Positions 34,006 through 42,480 of a stretch of DNA of 64,000 bases are shown here, piece after piece; the first letter of the stretch is position 1, and each line of letters begins with the position of its first letter. A model generated the notes under the pieces. The model made no database searches, was not told where the DNA came from, and saw nothing but the letters and a program-made list of their open reading frames with translations. The stretch is taken from assembly GCA_964579295.1 (NCBI GenBank), contig CAZOGK010000008.1:53293-117292 (forward strand), written 5' to 3'. This DNA is from JAAYYY01 sp964579295 (GTDB lineage Bacteria; Chloroflexota; Anaerolineae; Promineifilales; Promineifilaceae). The translations under genes were made by a program, and so were the position numbers.

Positions 34006-35685
34006 TTACTGCTTGGTCGCGTACGTCGCGATCAGCGATTCATCCGGGTGGACGATGAAGCCTTCCACATTGCTGCGAACGGCGGTGAGCTGAACCTCGC
34101 TGTAGAGGAACAGCCACGGCGCATCTTCCCAGATGATGGCAATCGCCTCATCATACAGCTCGCGACGGCGCGTCTCGTCCAGCGTGGTGCGCGCCTCGTC
34201 GAGCAGGGCGTCAACTTCCGGGTTCTGGTAGAACGAGCCGTTGAAGCCCGGCGGAATCTCCGTTGAGTGGAACAGGGCGAAGAGGCCGTAATCGGCGTCC
34301 ATCGTCACCGTGCCCCAGCCGAGCATGGCGAACTGCACGTCGTTCTCGGGCGCTTCACGCCGCACATGCGGCACGTACTGCGTCCATTCCAGTGTCTGCA
34401 GCTCGACGTTCAGACCTACTTCGGCGAGCTGCGAACGCACGGCGTCGGCCACCAGCGCGTCCTGGATGTAGCGGGCCGTGGGGTGATAGAGGGTCACGGT
34501 CGTCCCTTCCTCGATGCCGGCATCGGCGAGCAGCTCGCGCGCCCGCTCGACGTCGCGCTCGTAGGCAGGCTGCGCGCTATAACCGAAGACAGCCGGCGCA
34601 ATAGGCGCATCGCTGACGCGGGCGGCTCCTTCAAAGAGCGCGTCCACGATGCCCTGCACGTCCACCGCGTAGTTCACGGCCTGGCGTACGCGCACATCGT
34701 CAAATGGCTCCTGCGTGGTATTGAAGAAGATGTAGATGGTGCGCAGGCCGGGCACGTTGGTAATCTCGATGTCCGAACTGGCGGCCAGGCGCTCTGCTTC
34801 CGCCGGGGGCACACGCACGGCCACGTCAACCGTGCCGGCTTCCACCTCGATCAGGCGGGCGCCGTCTTCAGGAATAACACGGAAGACCACACTCGCCAGC
34901 GCTGGCGCTTCGCCCCAGTAGTTGGGATTGCGCACCAGCGTGACTTCCTGGTCGCGGCGCCACTCGGAGAGCATGAATGGGCCGGTGCCGATGGCGTTCT
35001 CAGCCATGAAATCAGCACCCTGCTCGATAGCGGCCGGGCTCATCATGCCAAGGGAGTCGTGCGAGAGGTGGGCTCCCAGCGGCGCGAAGTCGCTGGTCAG
35101 GCGCAGCTCGACGGTGTAGTCGTCGACAACCACCACTTCCTCGACACGATCGATCAGGAAGCGGAACGGCGCAGCATTCTCCGTGTCGAGGACCCGATCC
35201 AGGTTGGCCTTAACGGCATCCGCATTGAACGGCGTCCCATCGGTGAACTCAACGCCCTGGCGCAAGGTGAGGATGTAGGTGTTCTCCTCGTCGCCTTCCT
35301 CCAGGCTCTCGGCGAGCAGCGGCTCAAGCTCGCCTTCAGGGCTCATTGAGAACAGCGGCTCGTAGATGTGCCCCAGAACTGAGAAGGAAGGAGAAGCCGT
35401 CGCCGCATGAACGTTCATGCTTTCGACGTCGACGCCGCCAGCAATGATCAGCGTCTGCCCATCACCGGCCGGCTCCTCTGCCTCGTCGGGCGGCTCTTCC
35501 GGTTCTTCCGCCGGCTCCTCTGCCTCGTCGGTCGGTTCGGTGGGCTCTACTTGCTCCGCCACCTGTGTCGCGACGCTCTCAGCTGCGTCTTCAATATCAG
35601 TCGCCACGTCGCCGCCACAGGCGACGACGAGCAGGGCGACAATCAGAAGGGTAACCAGCAATACAATGCGTCTCAAAACTGGCAT
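34006..35685 (-). CDS. ABC transporter family 5 substrate-binding lipoprotein (normal topology), cluster 1
   Basis: This 559-residue lipoprotein has a lipobox ending in Cys23 (LLVVAC). A Pro/Glu-rich linker (about 30-75) leads to an SBP_bac_5 domain in the usual order: first TLIIAGGVDVESMNVHAATA and LTLRQGVEFTDGTPFNADAVKANL, then GTGPFMLSEWRRDQEVTLVRNPNYWG, then FFNTTQEPFDDVRVRQAVNYAVD, and finally the lobe-closing C-terminal part. It probably binds peptides, opines or similar oligomers. GAAAGGAG before ATG 35685 sets the start within a longer frame. Confidence 0.93.
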   Translation of the reverse strand: MPVLRRIVLLVTLLIVALLVVACGGDVATDIEDAAESVATQVAEQVEPTEPTDEAEEPAEEPEEPPDEAEEPAGDGQTLIIAGGVDVESMNVHAATASPSFSVLGHIYEPLFSMSPEGELEPLLAESLEEGDEENTYILTLRQGVEFTDGTPFNADAVKANLDRVLDTENAAPFRFLIDRVEEVVVVDDYTVELRLTSDFAPLGAHLSHDSLGMMSPAAIEQGADFMAENAIGTGPFMLSEWRRDQEVTLVRNPNYWGEAPALASVVFRVIPEDGARLIEVEAGTVDVAVRVPPAEAERLAASSDIEITNVPGLRTIYIFFNTTQEPFDDVRVRQAVNYAVDVQGIVDALFEGAARVSDAPIAPAVFGYSAQPAYERDVERARELLADAGIEEGTTVTLYHPTARYIQDALVADAVRSQLAEVGLNVELQTLEWTQYVPHVRREAPENDVQFAMLGWGTVTMDADYGLFALFHSTEIPPGFNGSFYQNPEVDALLDEARTTLDETRRRELYDEAIAIIWEDAPWLFLYSEVQLTAVRSNVEGFIVHPDESLIATYATKQ

Positions 35686-35762
35686 ATCTTTTCTCCTTTC
35701 GGTTTTTCGTCTAACAGGAACTGGTGCGGCTTTGTACACGTGTGTCTGGACAGTGCCTGTAT

Positions 35763-35791
35763 ATCCTATCATGTCACGATCCGCGGAGCAA
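35763..35791 (-). promoter_or_regulatory. Promoter of ABC cluster 1
   Basis: On the minus strand TTGCTC (35791-35786) and TAGGAT (35768-35763) are 17 bases apart, giving a leader of about 70 bases to the binding-protein start. The rest of the 35686-35955 gap shows only the terminator-like hairpin at 35936-35955. Confidence 0.5.
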
Positions 35792-35935
35792 CGGGAATTG
35801 ACCGGATCTACCAACGACCCGATAGAGAAGGGGGTGCGGGCTTCTTACCCGGACATGGCGTGCAGGAGGATGGCTGTCCGTCTGGCAGCCAGTGCACTGA
35901 CCCTATCTGAAAGAACAGTGGGGAAAATGCCCGGA

Positions 35936-35955
35936 GGCCGGCCGTGCGACCGGCC
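35936..35955 (-). terminator. Hairpin directly after the cluster 2 DppC-like gene
   Basis: GGCCGG (35936-35941) and CCGGCC (35950-35955) pair around an eight-base loop, immediately past the TAG stop. A TTTT lies a few bases further on the minus strand, so weak termination is possible. Confidence 0.4.
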
Positions 35956-36918
35956 CTAACGCTTAATTCCGGCCTGAGCCAGCCGCGGATCGAGCGCATC
36001 GCGCAGACCATCGCCGAGCAGGTTAAAGGCCAGCACAGTCAGCATAATCGCCATGCCAGGGAAGAAGACCAGATGAGGCGCGCTGAACACCTGGTTGCGC
36101 TCGCTGGAGAGCATGTAGCCCCATTCTGGCGTCGGCGGCTGGGCTCCTAGCCCGATGAAGCTGAGCGCGGCCGTGTCCAGTATCGCCGTGCCAATTCCCA
36201 GCGTCCCCTGGACGATAAGCGGCGGCAGCGCATTAGGCAAGATGCGGCCAAACAGAATCTGTGTGTGGCTGGACCCTAACGCCCGCGATGCCTCGACAAA
36301 GTCCATTTCGCGCACGCTTAACACGCTGGCGCGCACCACCCGGGCGTACTGCGGTATGGTGACAATCGCAATAGCCAGCATGGCGTTCGTCAACCCTGCC
36401 CCTAAAATGCTGACGATGGCGATTGCTAAGAGCAGGAAGGGAAAGGCCAGCACCACGTCCAGTATGCGCATGATGATCTGATCGACCCAGCCCCCGAAAT
36501 AACCAGCGACGGCGCCGAGTAGCGTGCCCACCATGATGGCAAAGGTTACGGTGAACAGGCCGACCCGAAGGGAAACGCGCGCACCGTAGAGAATGCGAGT
36601 GAACACATCGCGGAAGTTGCCATCAACGCCGAGTATGTGCTGCGGCTGCTCTTCGGGGCAGCCCAGCAGGTGAATGCAGGGCCCTTCACGGCGGCCCACG
36701 TCGCGCAGCCGGTCTTCCGGCCCGTATGAGGTAAGCAGGGGCGCGGCAACGGCGCCGAAAACCAGCAGGCCCAGAATCAGCGCTCCTACAATGGCCGAGC
36801 GCTGCCGGCGCAGCCGCCGCAGCGTCAGCCGCCAGAGGCTATTGGCTCGGTAATCACCCACCGTTGTCACCGACCGATCGTCAACGTTCAGGTCAGACTC
36901 TGTCATGGTTGTCATCAA
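35956..36918 (-). CDS. Peptide/nickel-type ABC transporter permease (DppC-like), cluster 2
   Basis: This 320-residue permease has a leading cytoplasmic tail and six membrane segments. The sequence LGCPEEQPQHILGVDGNFRDVFTRILYGARVSLRVGL is an unusual longer version of the OppC loop, with an extra Cys pair region (GPCIHLLGCPEE). The EAA loop is EASRALGSSHTQILFGRILPNALPPL. A start at 36906 (MTESDL) is an alternative. It follows the cluster 2 DppB-like gene after a 62-base gap. Confidence 0.9.
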   Translation of the reverse strand: MMTTMTESDLNVDDRSVTTVGDYRANSLWRLTLRRLRRQRSAIVGALILGLLVFGAVAAPLLTSYGPEDRLRDVGRREGPCIHLLGCPEEQPQHILGVDGNFRDVFTRILYGARVSLRVGLFTVTFAIMVGTLLGAVAGYFGGWVDQIIMRILDVVLAFPFLLLAIAIVSILGAGLTNAMLAIAIVTIPQYARVVRASVLSVREMDFVEASRALGSSHTQILFGRILPNALPPLIVQGTLGIGTAILDTAALSFIGLGAQPPTPEWGYMLSSERNQVFSAPHLVFFPGMAIMLTVLAFNLLGDGLRDALDPRLAQAGIKR

Positions 36919-36980
36919 ATACTCTCGAAAGCTGGGCCGCCGGTCAACTCGTCAGGAACGGTTGCAACCAGCTGCCTGGA

Positions 36981-38060
36981 CTACTCCAGCCGAATCCGTG
37001 GATCGAGATAGGCGTAAGAAAGATCGACAATCAGATTGATGAGCACGTAACCAACCGAAATGACAATCAGGAAGCCCTGGATAATCGGGAAGTCGCGTGC
37101 TGTAATCGCCTCGTACATGGCCCGGCCGACGCCGGCCAGATTAAAGATCGTCTCAGTGAGAATGGCGCCGCTCAGCACGAGGCCCATCTGTAGACCCGTA
37201 ATCGTCACGATGGGCAACAGGGCATTACGGAAGGCATGTTTGAACACCACCTGGTTACGCGTCGCGCCTTTCGCCCGCGCCGTTCGGATGTAATCCAGCT
37301 CCAACACTTCCAGCATCGACGAGCGCGTCATGCGCGCGATGATTGCCATTGGAATCGTACTCAGCGCCACCGCGGGCAGAATCAAATGTCTCAGGGCATC
37401 CGTGAATAGATTCCAGTCCATAGAGAGCACGGCATTGACGATATACATGTTGGCGACAAAGGTCAGGAGGGTGGACAGCAGCCCGCTCTGCGCAACATCC
37501 CAGCCATGCACCTGGTAGAATGGCGTGGGCACGACCCCAGGCGAGATGCGGCCGGTCGGCGGCAATGCAAGCGGCGTGTCTTTGAGGAGCAGGGCAAACA
37601 CGTAGGCCAGCATCAGGCCCAGCCAGAAGACCGGCATTGAGACGCCGATATTGGCAAAGATCATGGTGAGCACGTCGGCGATGCTATTGCGGCGCGTGGC
37701 CGCGAGGATACCTAACGGCACGCCGATCAGCACCGCCAGCGACACCGCCATAATGCTCAGCTCCATCGTCAGCGGCAGGCGCTCAAGGAGAATGGTGCTA
37801 ATCGGTCGCTTGAAGCGGATTGACTCGCCGAAATCGCCTCGGGCCAGGTCACCCATATAGATGGTGAACTGCTTCCACATAGGCTCATTCAGACCCTTGT
37901 TTTCATTGAAACGTTCACAGGCTGCCGCCGTTGCCTTCTCGCCGAGAATGGCGCGGCACGGATCGCCCGGAATGACACGCGCGAGTATGAAGGCTACGGC
38001 TACCACGCCCAGTATCACCGGAATCGCCGCCAATAGACGACGCAAGGTATATTGGATCAT
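36981..38060 (-). CDS. Peptide/nickel-type ABC transporter permease (DppB-like), cluster 2
   Basis: This 359-residue permease begins MIQYTLRRLLAAIPVILGVVAVAF, and the EAA loop is RTARAKGATRNQVVFKHAFRNALLPI. It is longer than its cluster 1 homologue, with extra loop sequence (SGVVPTPFYQVHGWDVAQSG-like, about 175-200). It forms the channel with the DppC-like partner downstream. A nine-base-pair hairpin lies in its leader. Confidence 0.92.
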   Translation of the reverse strand: MIQYTLRRLLAAIPVILGVVAVAFILARVIPGDPCRAILGEKATAAACERFNENKGLNEPMWKQFTIYMGDLARGDFGESIRFKRPISTILLERLPLTMELSIMAVSLAVLIGVPLGILAATRRNSIADVLTMIFANIGVSMPVFWLGLMLAYVFALLLKDTPLALPPTGRISPGVVPTPFYQVHGWDVAQSGLLSTLLTFVANMYIVNAVLSMDWNLFTDALRHLILPAVALSTIPMAIIARMTRSSMLEVLELDYIRTARAKGATRNQVVFKHAFRNALLPIVTITGLQMGLVLSGAILTETIFNLAGVGRAMYEAITARDFPIIQGFLIVISVGYVLINLIVDLSYAYLDPRIRLE

Positions 38061-38079
38061 CGCATCATCCTGAATGAAA

Positions 38080-38120
38080 CAGGCGAGGCGGTAACGGAGT
38101 AACCCGGACCACCTCGCCTG
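38080..38120 (-). promoter_or_regulatory. Hairpin between binding-protein and permease genes, cluster 2
   Basis: CAGGCGAGG (38080-38088) and CCTCGCCTG (38112-38120) form a perfect nine-base stem with a 23-base loop. It is placed like the hairpin of cluster 1 and shares the AGGCGAG core. Confidence 0.55.
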
Positions 38121-38169
38121 CTGCTACTCACAGCCTAGCAGAAGTACAGCTCGACAAGGCAGCGCTTGC

Positions 38170-39897
38170 TTATTCAGCCGGGACGTTCATCAGGCCCCAG
38201 AGCGTGCCATAATACTCAAACGCGCCGGTGTTCCCTACATGCAGGGGGTTAGATGCGTCGAGCCCCATCGAGAAGGTGGCCACGACGTCATTGGCGTCAA
38301 ACGCTGAGCCGTCGTGGAAGGTTACACCCTGACGCAGGGTGCAGGTCCACAGGCTCAGATCCTCATTCGGCTCGCAGACCTCGGCCAGATGGGGAATGGG
38401 ATCGGTGCCGTTGATCTCGTAGCCGTAGAGCGCTTCCATGACCTGCTCGCAGCCGCGCAGCGATTCACCGTCCGTCTCATCGGCGCAGAACAGGCTGATG
38501 GGCTCGCCGTTCTGCATAAAGACAAACTGGTCGCCGCCGTCGCCTGGGTCGGTGACATAGAAGAGCTCGCTGGTGAGCGGGCTGGCCTGCGGATTGCCAA
38601 CTGTGGCTTGATAGGCCGCGGCCGAGCCGCCGTTGGCAATCGGGACCATCGGCACCAGGTCGCGGATGGCGTTGTTGGCGCTCTCGTAGAACGTGGCCGC
38701 CTCGTCCAGGTCGGCTATCGACCGGCCCTGGTCAAGCTGTTCGTAGATCTCCGGATAGGGATCGCCGAACTGCGTCTGCGCGGAGCCAAAGTGGTAGTCG
38801 AGGAAGTTGGTCACGTGCGGGTAGTCCGCGCCCCAACCAAGCAGGTGAATGCCGTTCAGGTCCCCAGCGGCCGATGCCTCGATAAAGGCGCCTGATTCCA
38901 TGACTTCAATCGCGGCCGTGATACCCAGGTTCTCCTCGAGCTGGACCTGCAGCTCCTGGGCCACAACGCCCGGCTCGGGCAGGTATCCGCGCACGACGTC
39001 ACGGTAGTAGATCGTCGTCTCGAAGCCATCGGGATAACCGGCCTCGGCCAGCAGCTCGCGAGCCGCTTCCGGGTCGAACTCATACCACGCTTCACCCACG
39101 CAGGCGTTGGTAATGGCGCAGGGCACGAAGTGCGTCGCCACCGTCGATCCCGGCGGGTAGAAGTCGTCTACAATGCGCTGCCGGTCAAGGCCCATAGCGA
39201 TGGCCCGGCGCACATTCACGTCGTCGAACGGCTCAAAGGTGTTGGTAAAGCCGACGTAGAAGATGTTTAGGGGGTCTCGCTCGACCAGTTGGAGGTTCGG
39301 ATCGTCGGCAATCGTCTCGAAGTCGTCAGGGCCCGGGTTGTCGATGCCGTGGACGGTGCCCGACTGCAGCTCCAGCAGGCGGGCCGCCGCCTCGCTGCTC
39401 CAGCGCAAGACGAACGTCTCGGCGATGGCCGGCTCGCCCCAGTAGTCAGGATTGCGCCGGTAGATGATGCTGTCGCCACGGTTCCAGCTCTCCATCATGT
39501 AGGGGCCGGTGCCAATGGGACGCTCCAGCAGCTCACCGCTGCCGCCTGTTGATTCCAGGTATTCCGAAGGCCAGATGGCGAAGGCCGTAAAGGCAATCTT
39601 AGAAAGGAACGCCGGGTCAGGGTTACACAGCTCAAACTCAACTGTGTGCTCGTCCGTCGCCTGGATCCGGCGGAACTGGCCCTGGCAATCGGGGTCTTCA
39701 AGCGTGAGCAGCTCGCCGGCCGGTTCCTCGGCCGGAGGCGTGTCCGTGGGCTCCTCAGGAGCCGGCTCCTCCGCCACCTCTGTCGGCACGTCATCCGCAG
39801 TATTCCCGGCGTTGGGGGTCGCGCCGCTACAAGCGACGGCGACCAGCGCAAGCACGAGAAACACCACCAATAACAGGTAGCGATTCGCGGTTTTCAT
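38170..39897 (-). CDS. ABC transporter family 5 substrate-binding lipoprotein, apparently circularly permuted, cluster 2
   Basis: This 575-residue lipoprotein has its lipid anchor at Cys23 (LVAVACSG) and an acidic Pro/Glu linker (about 24-65). The SBP_bac_5 domain is out of normal order. The mature part starts with a segment usually near residue 150 (FRRIQATDEHTVEFEL, then PIGTGPYMMESWNRGD and RNPDYWG) and proceeds to the usual C-terminal lobe by about 440. It then ends (458-575) with the segment that normally opens the domain: FVFMQNGEPISLFCADETDG, CTLRQGVTFHDGSAFDANDV and NPLHVGNTGAFEYYGTLWG. The gene is uninterrupted, so this is a real rearrangement of the frame rather than an assembly break. 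Seven or more cysteines suggest disulfides. It starts a three-gene ABC cluster. Confidence 0.9.
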   Translation of the reverse strand: MKTANRYLLLVVFLVLALVAVACSGATPNAGNTADDVPTEVAEEPAPEEPTDTPPAEEPAGELLTLEDPDCQGQFRRIQATDEHTVEFELCNPDPAFLSKIAFTAFAIWPSEYLESTGGSGELLERPIGTGPYMMESWNRGDSIIYRRNPDYWGEPAIAETFVLRWSSEAAARLLELQSGTVHGIDNPGPDDFETIADDPNLQLVERDPLNIFYVGFTNTFEPFDDVNVRRAIAMGLDRQRIVDDFYPPGSTVATHFVPCAITNACVGEAWYEFDPEAARELLAEAGYPDGFETTIYYRDVVRGYLPEPGVVAQELQVQLEENLGITAAIEVMESGAFIEASAAGDLNGIHLLGWGADYPHVTNFLDYHFGSAQTQFGDPYPEIYEQLDQGRSIADLDEAATFYESANNAIRDLVPMVPIANGGSAAAYQATVGNPQASPLTSELFYVTDPGDGGDQFVFMQNGEPISLFCADETDGESLRGCEQVMEALYGYEINGTDPIPHLAEVCEPNEDLSLWTCTLRQGVTFHDGSAFDANDVVATFSMGLDASNPLHVGNTGAFEYYGTLWGLMNVPAE

Positions 39898-39939
39898 TTT
39901 TCTTCTCCTTCCATGTTTTCGACGTTCATCACACTTCTG

Positions 39940-39956
39940 CTAGACGGCGCGTCTAG
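39940..39956. promoter_or_regulatory. Palindromic operator candidate upstream of the cluster 2 binding-protein gene
   Basis: CTAGACG and CGTCTAG are perfect seven-base arms around GCG. The site begins about six bases after the predicted transcription start of the promoter at 39969-39997, a typical repressor position. Confidence 0.5.
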
Positions 39957-39968
39957 TAAGCGCTGAGA

Positions 39969-39997
39969 ATAGTAACATGTGGCAGGAGCCATTGCAA
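39969..39997 (-). promoter_or_regulatory. Promoter of ABC cluster 2
   Basis: On the minus strand TTGCAA (39997-39992) and TACTAT (39974-39969) have 17 bases between them. The start site would be near 39962. Confidence 0.6.
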
Positions 39998-40023
39998 TGA
40001 GGGCGCGCACGCCCAACTGACGC

Positions 40024-40029
40024 TATAAT
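40024..40029 (+). promoter_or_regulatory. -10 box of polX, nearly leaderless
   Basis: TATAAT ends nine bases before the polX ATG, so transcription would begin within a few bases of the start codon. No Shine-Dalgarno site is present. Confidence 0.5.
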
Positions 40030-40038
40030 CCCAAAGAT

Positions 40039-41787
40039 ATGAACAACCGTGAAGTTGCCACTATCCTGGAACAGATTGCCGATATGCTCGCCATTCGCGG
40101 CGATAGCTTCCATCGCATTCTCGCCTATCGCAATGGCGCCGAGAGTATACGCGGCCTGGGCCGCGATGTGAACGCCGTCTATGCCGCCGGCGAGCTGCAG
40201 CAGATACCGGGCATTGGCGCCACGCTTGCCGAGAAAATCGAGGAGATGTTGACGACCGGGGGACTGGCTTTCTACGATAAGCTGGCGAGTGAAGTGCCGC
40301 CCTCGCTGACGACGCTGCTGCGCGTCGAAGGGCTGGGGCCGAAGCGGGTCAAGACGCTTTATGATGCCCTGGGCCTCACCACGCTGGACGAGCTGAAGGC
40401 AGCGGTCGAGGCCGGCAAGCTCAGCACACTGCCGGGCATGGGCCGTAAGACCGAGGACAATATCCGCACGGCGCTGGCCGCGCTGGAACGGCACGGCGAC
40501 GATCGGACGCCGTTGTGGAAAGCCGCGCCCGTAGCCGAAGAGCTGCTGCTGGCCCTGGCCGACATGCCCGGGGTTACCCGCTGGGCTGTCGGCGGCTCCC
40601 TGCGCCGCATGCGCGAAACCATTGGCGACATTGACCTGCTGGTGGCGGCGCACGATTCGGCCGATATCATGGCCCGCTTTAAGCAGCTGCCGCAGGTAGA
40701 GGAAATTGTCGCCAGTGGCCCCACCAAGACGACCGTGCAGCTATACAGCGGCATGCAGGCCGATTTGCGCGTCCTGCCCGAGGAGCGCTGGGGCACGTTG
40801 CTCTCCTATTTCACCGGCAGCCAGGCGCACAACATCCGCCTGCGCGAGCTGGCGCTCAAGCAGGGGCTGAGCCTCAACGAGCATTCCTTCCGGCCCATCG
40901 TCGACGGCCAGGTCACGGCCGAGGGCGAAATCCTGTGCGCGACCGAGGAAGAGGTCTACGCCGTGCTCGGGCTGCCCTTCATTCCCGTGCTGCTGCGCGA
41001 GGACCGGGGCGAGATTGAGGCAGCGCAGCGCGGGCGGCTGCCGGCCCTCGTCCAGGATAGTGACATCCGCGGTGACCTGCAGATGCACACTACCTGGTCA
41101 GACGGCAAGCTCAGCGTGCTGGAAATGGGCCGCGCCGCTAAAGAGCGCGGGCTGAGCTATATCGCCATTACCGACCACTCCTACAGCCTCGGCGTCACCG
41201 GCGGCCTCACCGTCGAACGCCTGCTGGCCCAGGGCGAGGAAGTGCGCGCGGCCAACGAGGCGCTTGGCCCCGACTTCCGCATCCTGCACGCGACGGAGAT
41301 GGAAATCAGGGCCGATGGCACGCTCGATTTTCCCGACGAGGTGCTGGCGCAGCTTGAATTCGTCGCCGCCAGCCTGCACACTGGGCTGAGCCAGAGCCGC
41401 GAACAGGTGATGCAGCGCGCCCTGGCCGCCCTGGAGAACCCGCACGTCGACATGCTGGCCCATCCGACGGGCCGCCTCATTCCCGACCGGCCGGGCGCCG
41501 ACCTCGACATGGAGACGTTACTTAAGGAGGCGCGGCGGACCGGCACAATCATGGAAATCAACGCCAATCCCCACCGCCTGGACCTGCGCGATAAGCACGT
41601 GCGCCTGGCCGTGGAATTGGGCGTGAAGATGTCCATCAACACAGACGCCCACCGCGCCGAAGAGCTCGACCTCATGCCCTTTGGCGTGGCGACGGCGCAG
41701 CGCGGCTGGGCAACCGCCGCCGATATCGTCAACACCTGGCCGCTGGAGCAGTTGCTGGCCTATCTCGCCGACAGAGATGCAGGCTAA
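40039..41787 (+). CDS. polX: DNA polymerase/3'-5' exonuclease PolX
   Basis: This 582-residue family X polymerase is fused to a PHP domain. Helix-hairpin-helix motifs (LQQIPGIGATLAEKI near 60, LLRVEGLGPKRVKTLYDAL near 100) precede the palm with GGSLRRMRETIGDIDLLV, which carries the Gly-Ser and Asp-x-Asp metal residues. The C-terminal PHP nuclease starts at about 345 (DLQMHTTWSDGK) and includes ITDHS, HATEMEI and the final INTDAH. It fills short gaps in base-excision repair. It appears complete. Confidence 0.95.
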   Translation: MNNREVATILEQIADMLAIRGDSFHRILAYRNGAESIRGLGRDVNAVYAAGELQQIPGIGATLAEKIEEMLTTGGLAFYDKLASEVPPSLTTLLRVEGLGPKRVKTLYDALGLTTLDELKAAVEAGKLSTLPGMGRKTEDNIRTALAALERHGDDRTPLWKAAPVAEELLLALADMPGVTRWAVGGSLRRMRETIGDIDLLVAAHDSADIMARFKQLPQVEEIVASGPTKTTVQLYSGMQADLRVLPEERWGTLLSYFTGSQAHNIRLRELALKQGLSLNEHSFRPIVDGQVTAEGEILCATEEEVYAVLGLPFIPVLLREDRGEIEAAQRGRLPALVQDSDIRGDLQMHTTWSDGKLSVLEMGRAAKERGLSYIAITDHSYSLGVTGGLTVERLLAQGEEVRAANEALGPDFRILHATEMEIRADGTLDFPDEVLAQLEFVAASLHTGLSQSREQVMQRALAALENPHVDMLAHPTGRLIPDRPGADLDMETLLKEARRTGTIMEINANPHRLDLRDKHVRLAVELGVKMSINTDAHRAEELDLMPFGVATAQRGWATAADIVNTWPLEQLLAYLADRDAG

Positions 41788-41810
41788 ACCACAGGAGCGA
41801 ACGACAGCAG

Positions 41811-42467
41811 ATGGCTCGCTACGAGAGACCCCCTGACCCACGGGACAGTGAGCTGCGCCCGCGGCGGCCACGCCGTTTTGGCGGCGACGGCGAGCCATTC
41901 CCCTGGCTCTGGCTGGGGCTGGGCATCCTGGTAACCATTGTCGGCATCGCGCTGGCCTTCCTGCTGGTCAATCGCATGCTGGCGCGCGAGCCGCTGGCCG
42001 TCGCCTTCCCCACGCCGGAAATTATCCGTCTTACCGCGCCGCCCACCGCGCCCCCTTCGCCGACAGTAGAGCGGGTGGCGCCAACGCCGATTCCCACTTT
42101 CACGCCGGCCCCCACGCGCAATCTGGCCCAGCCGCCGGATACGGTGACGGTAGGCTATTTCGCCCGGGTAGTGGGCACCGGCAACGCCGGCCTGACGCTC
42201 CGCGGCGGCCCCAGCACGCTGACCACGAGTCTGCAGAACGTCCCCGAAGGGACGGTCATGCAGGTTATTGGCGGGCCCGAGGAAGGCGGCGACTTCATCT
42301 GGTGGCAGGTACGCTTGCCGGCCGGCGCCGAAGGCTGGGTCGCCGGGCAGTTCCTGGAGCCGTCTGCCGCCCCCGGCTCGGAGCCTGTTACCGTTGAGCC
42401 GACCGCCGAGGGCACGCCCGCCGCGCCCGGCGACGAGGGCGCCGCTACCGCCACGCCCAACAGCTAA
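41811..42467 (+). CDS. Single-pass membrane protein with extracellular SH3-like domain
   Basis: This 218-residue protein has an Arg/Pro-rich cytoplasmic N-terminus and one membrane segment (about 31-55). A Pro/Thr-rich spacer (68-108) leads to a bacterial SH3 domain (about 112-185: GTGNAGLTLRGGPST, VPEGTVMQVIGGPEEGGDFIWWQVRLPAGAEGWVAGQFL). The C-terminal tail is low-complexity Pro/Thr/Glu. Such domains commonly bind cell wall. It begins 23 bases after polX. Confidence 0.82.
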   Translation: MARYERPPDPRDSELRPRRPRRFGGDGEPFPWLWLGLGILVTIVGIALAFLLVNRMLAREPLAVAFPTPEIIRLTAPPTAPPSPTVERVAPTPIPTFTPAPTRNLAQPPDTVTVGYFARVVGTGNAGLTLRGGPSTLTTSLQNVPEGTVMQVIGGPEEGGDFIWWQVRLPAGAEGWVAGQFLEPSAAPGSEPVTVEPTAEGTPAAPGDEGAATATPNS

Positions 42468-42480
42468 GAGGAATGACACT

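Noticed and set aside
35407..35910. Plus-strand frames over the acidic linker of the cluster 1 binding protein
   Set aside because: Caused by the Pro/Glu repeat of the lipoprotein linker read in the opposite direction; no initiation site or homologous feature.
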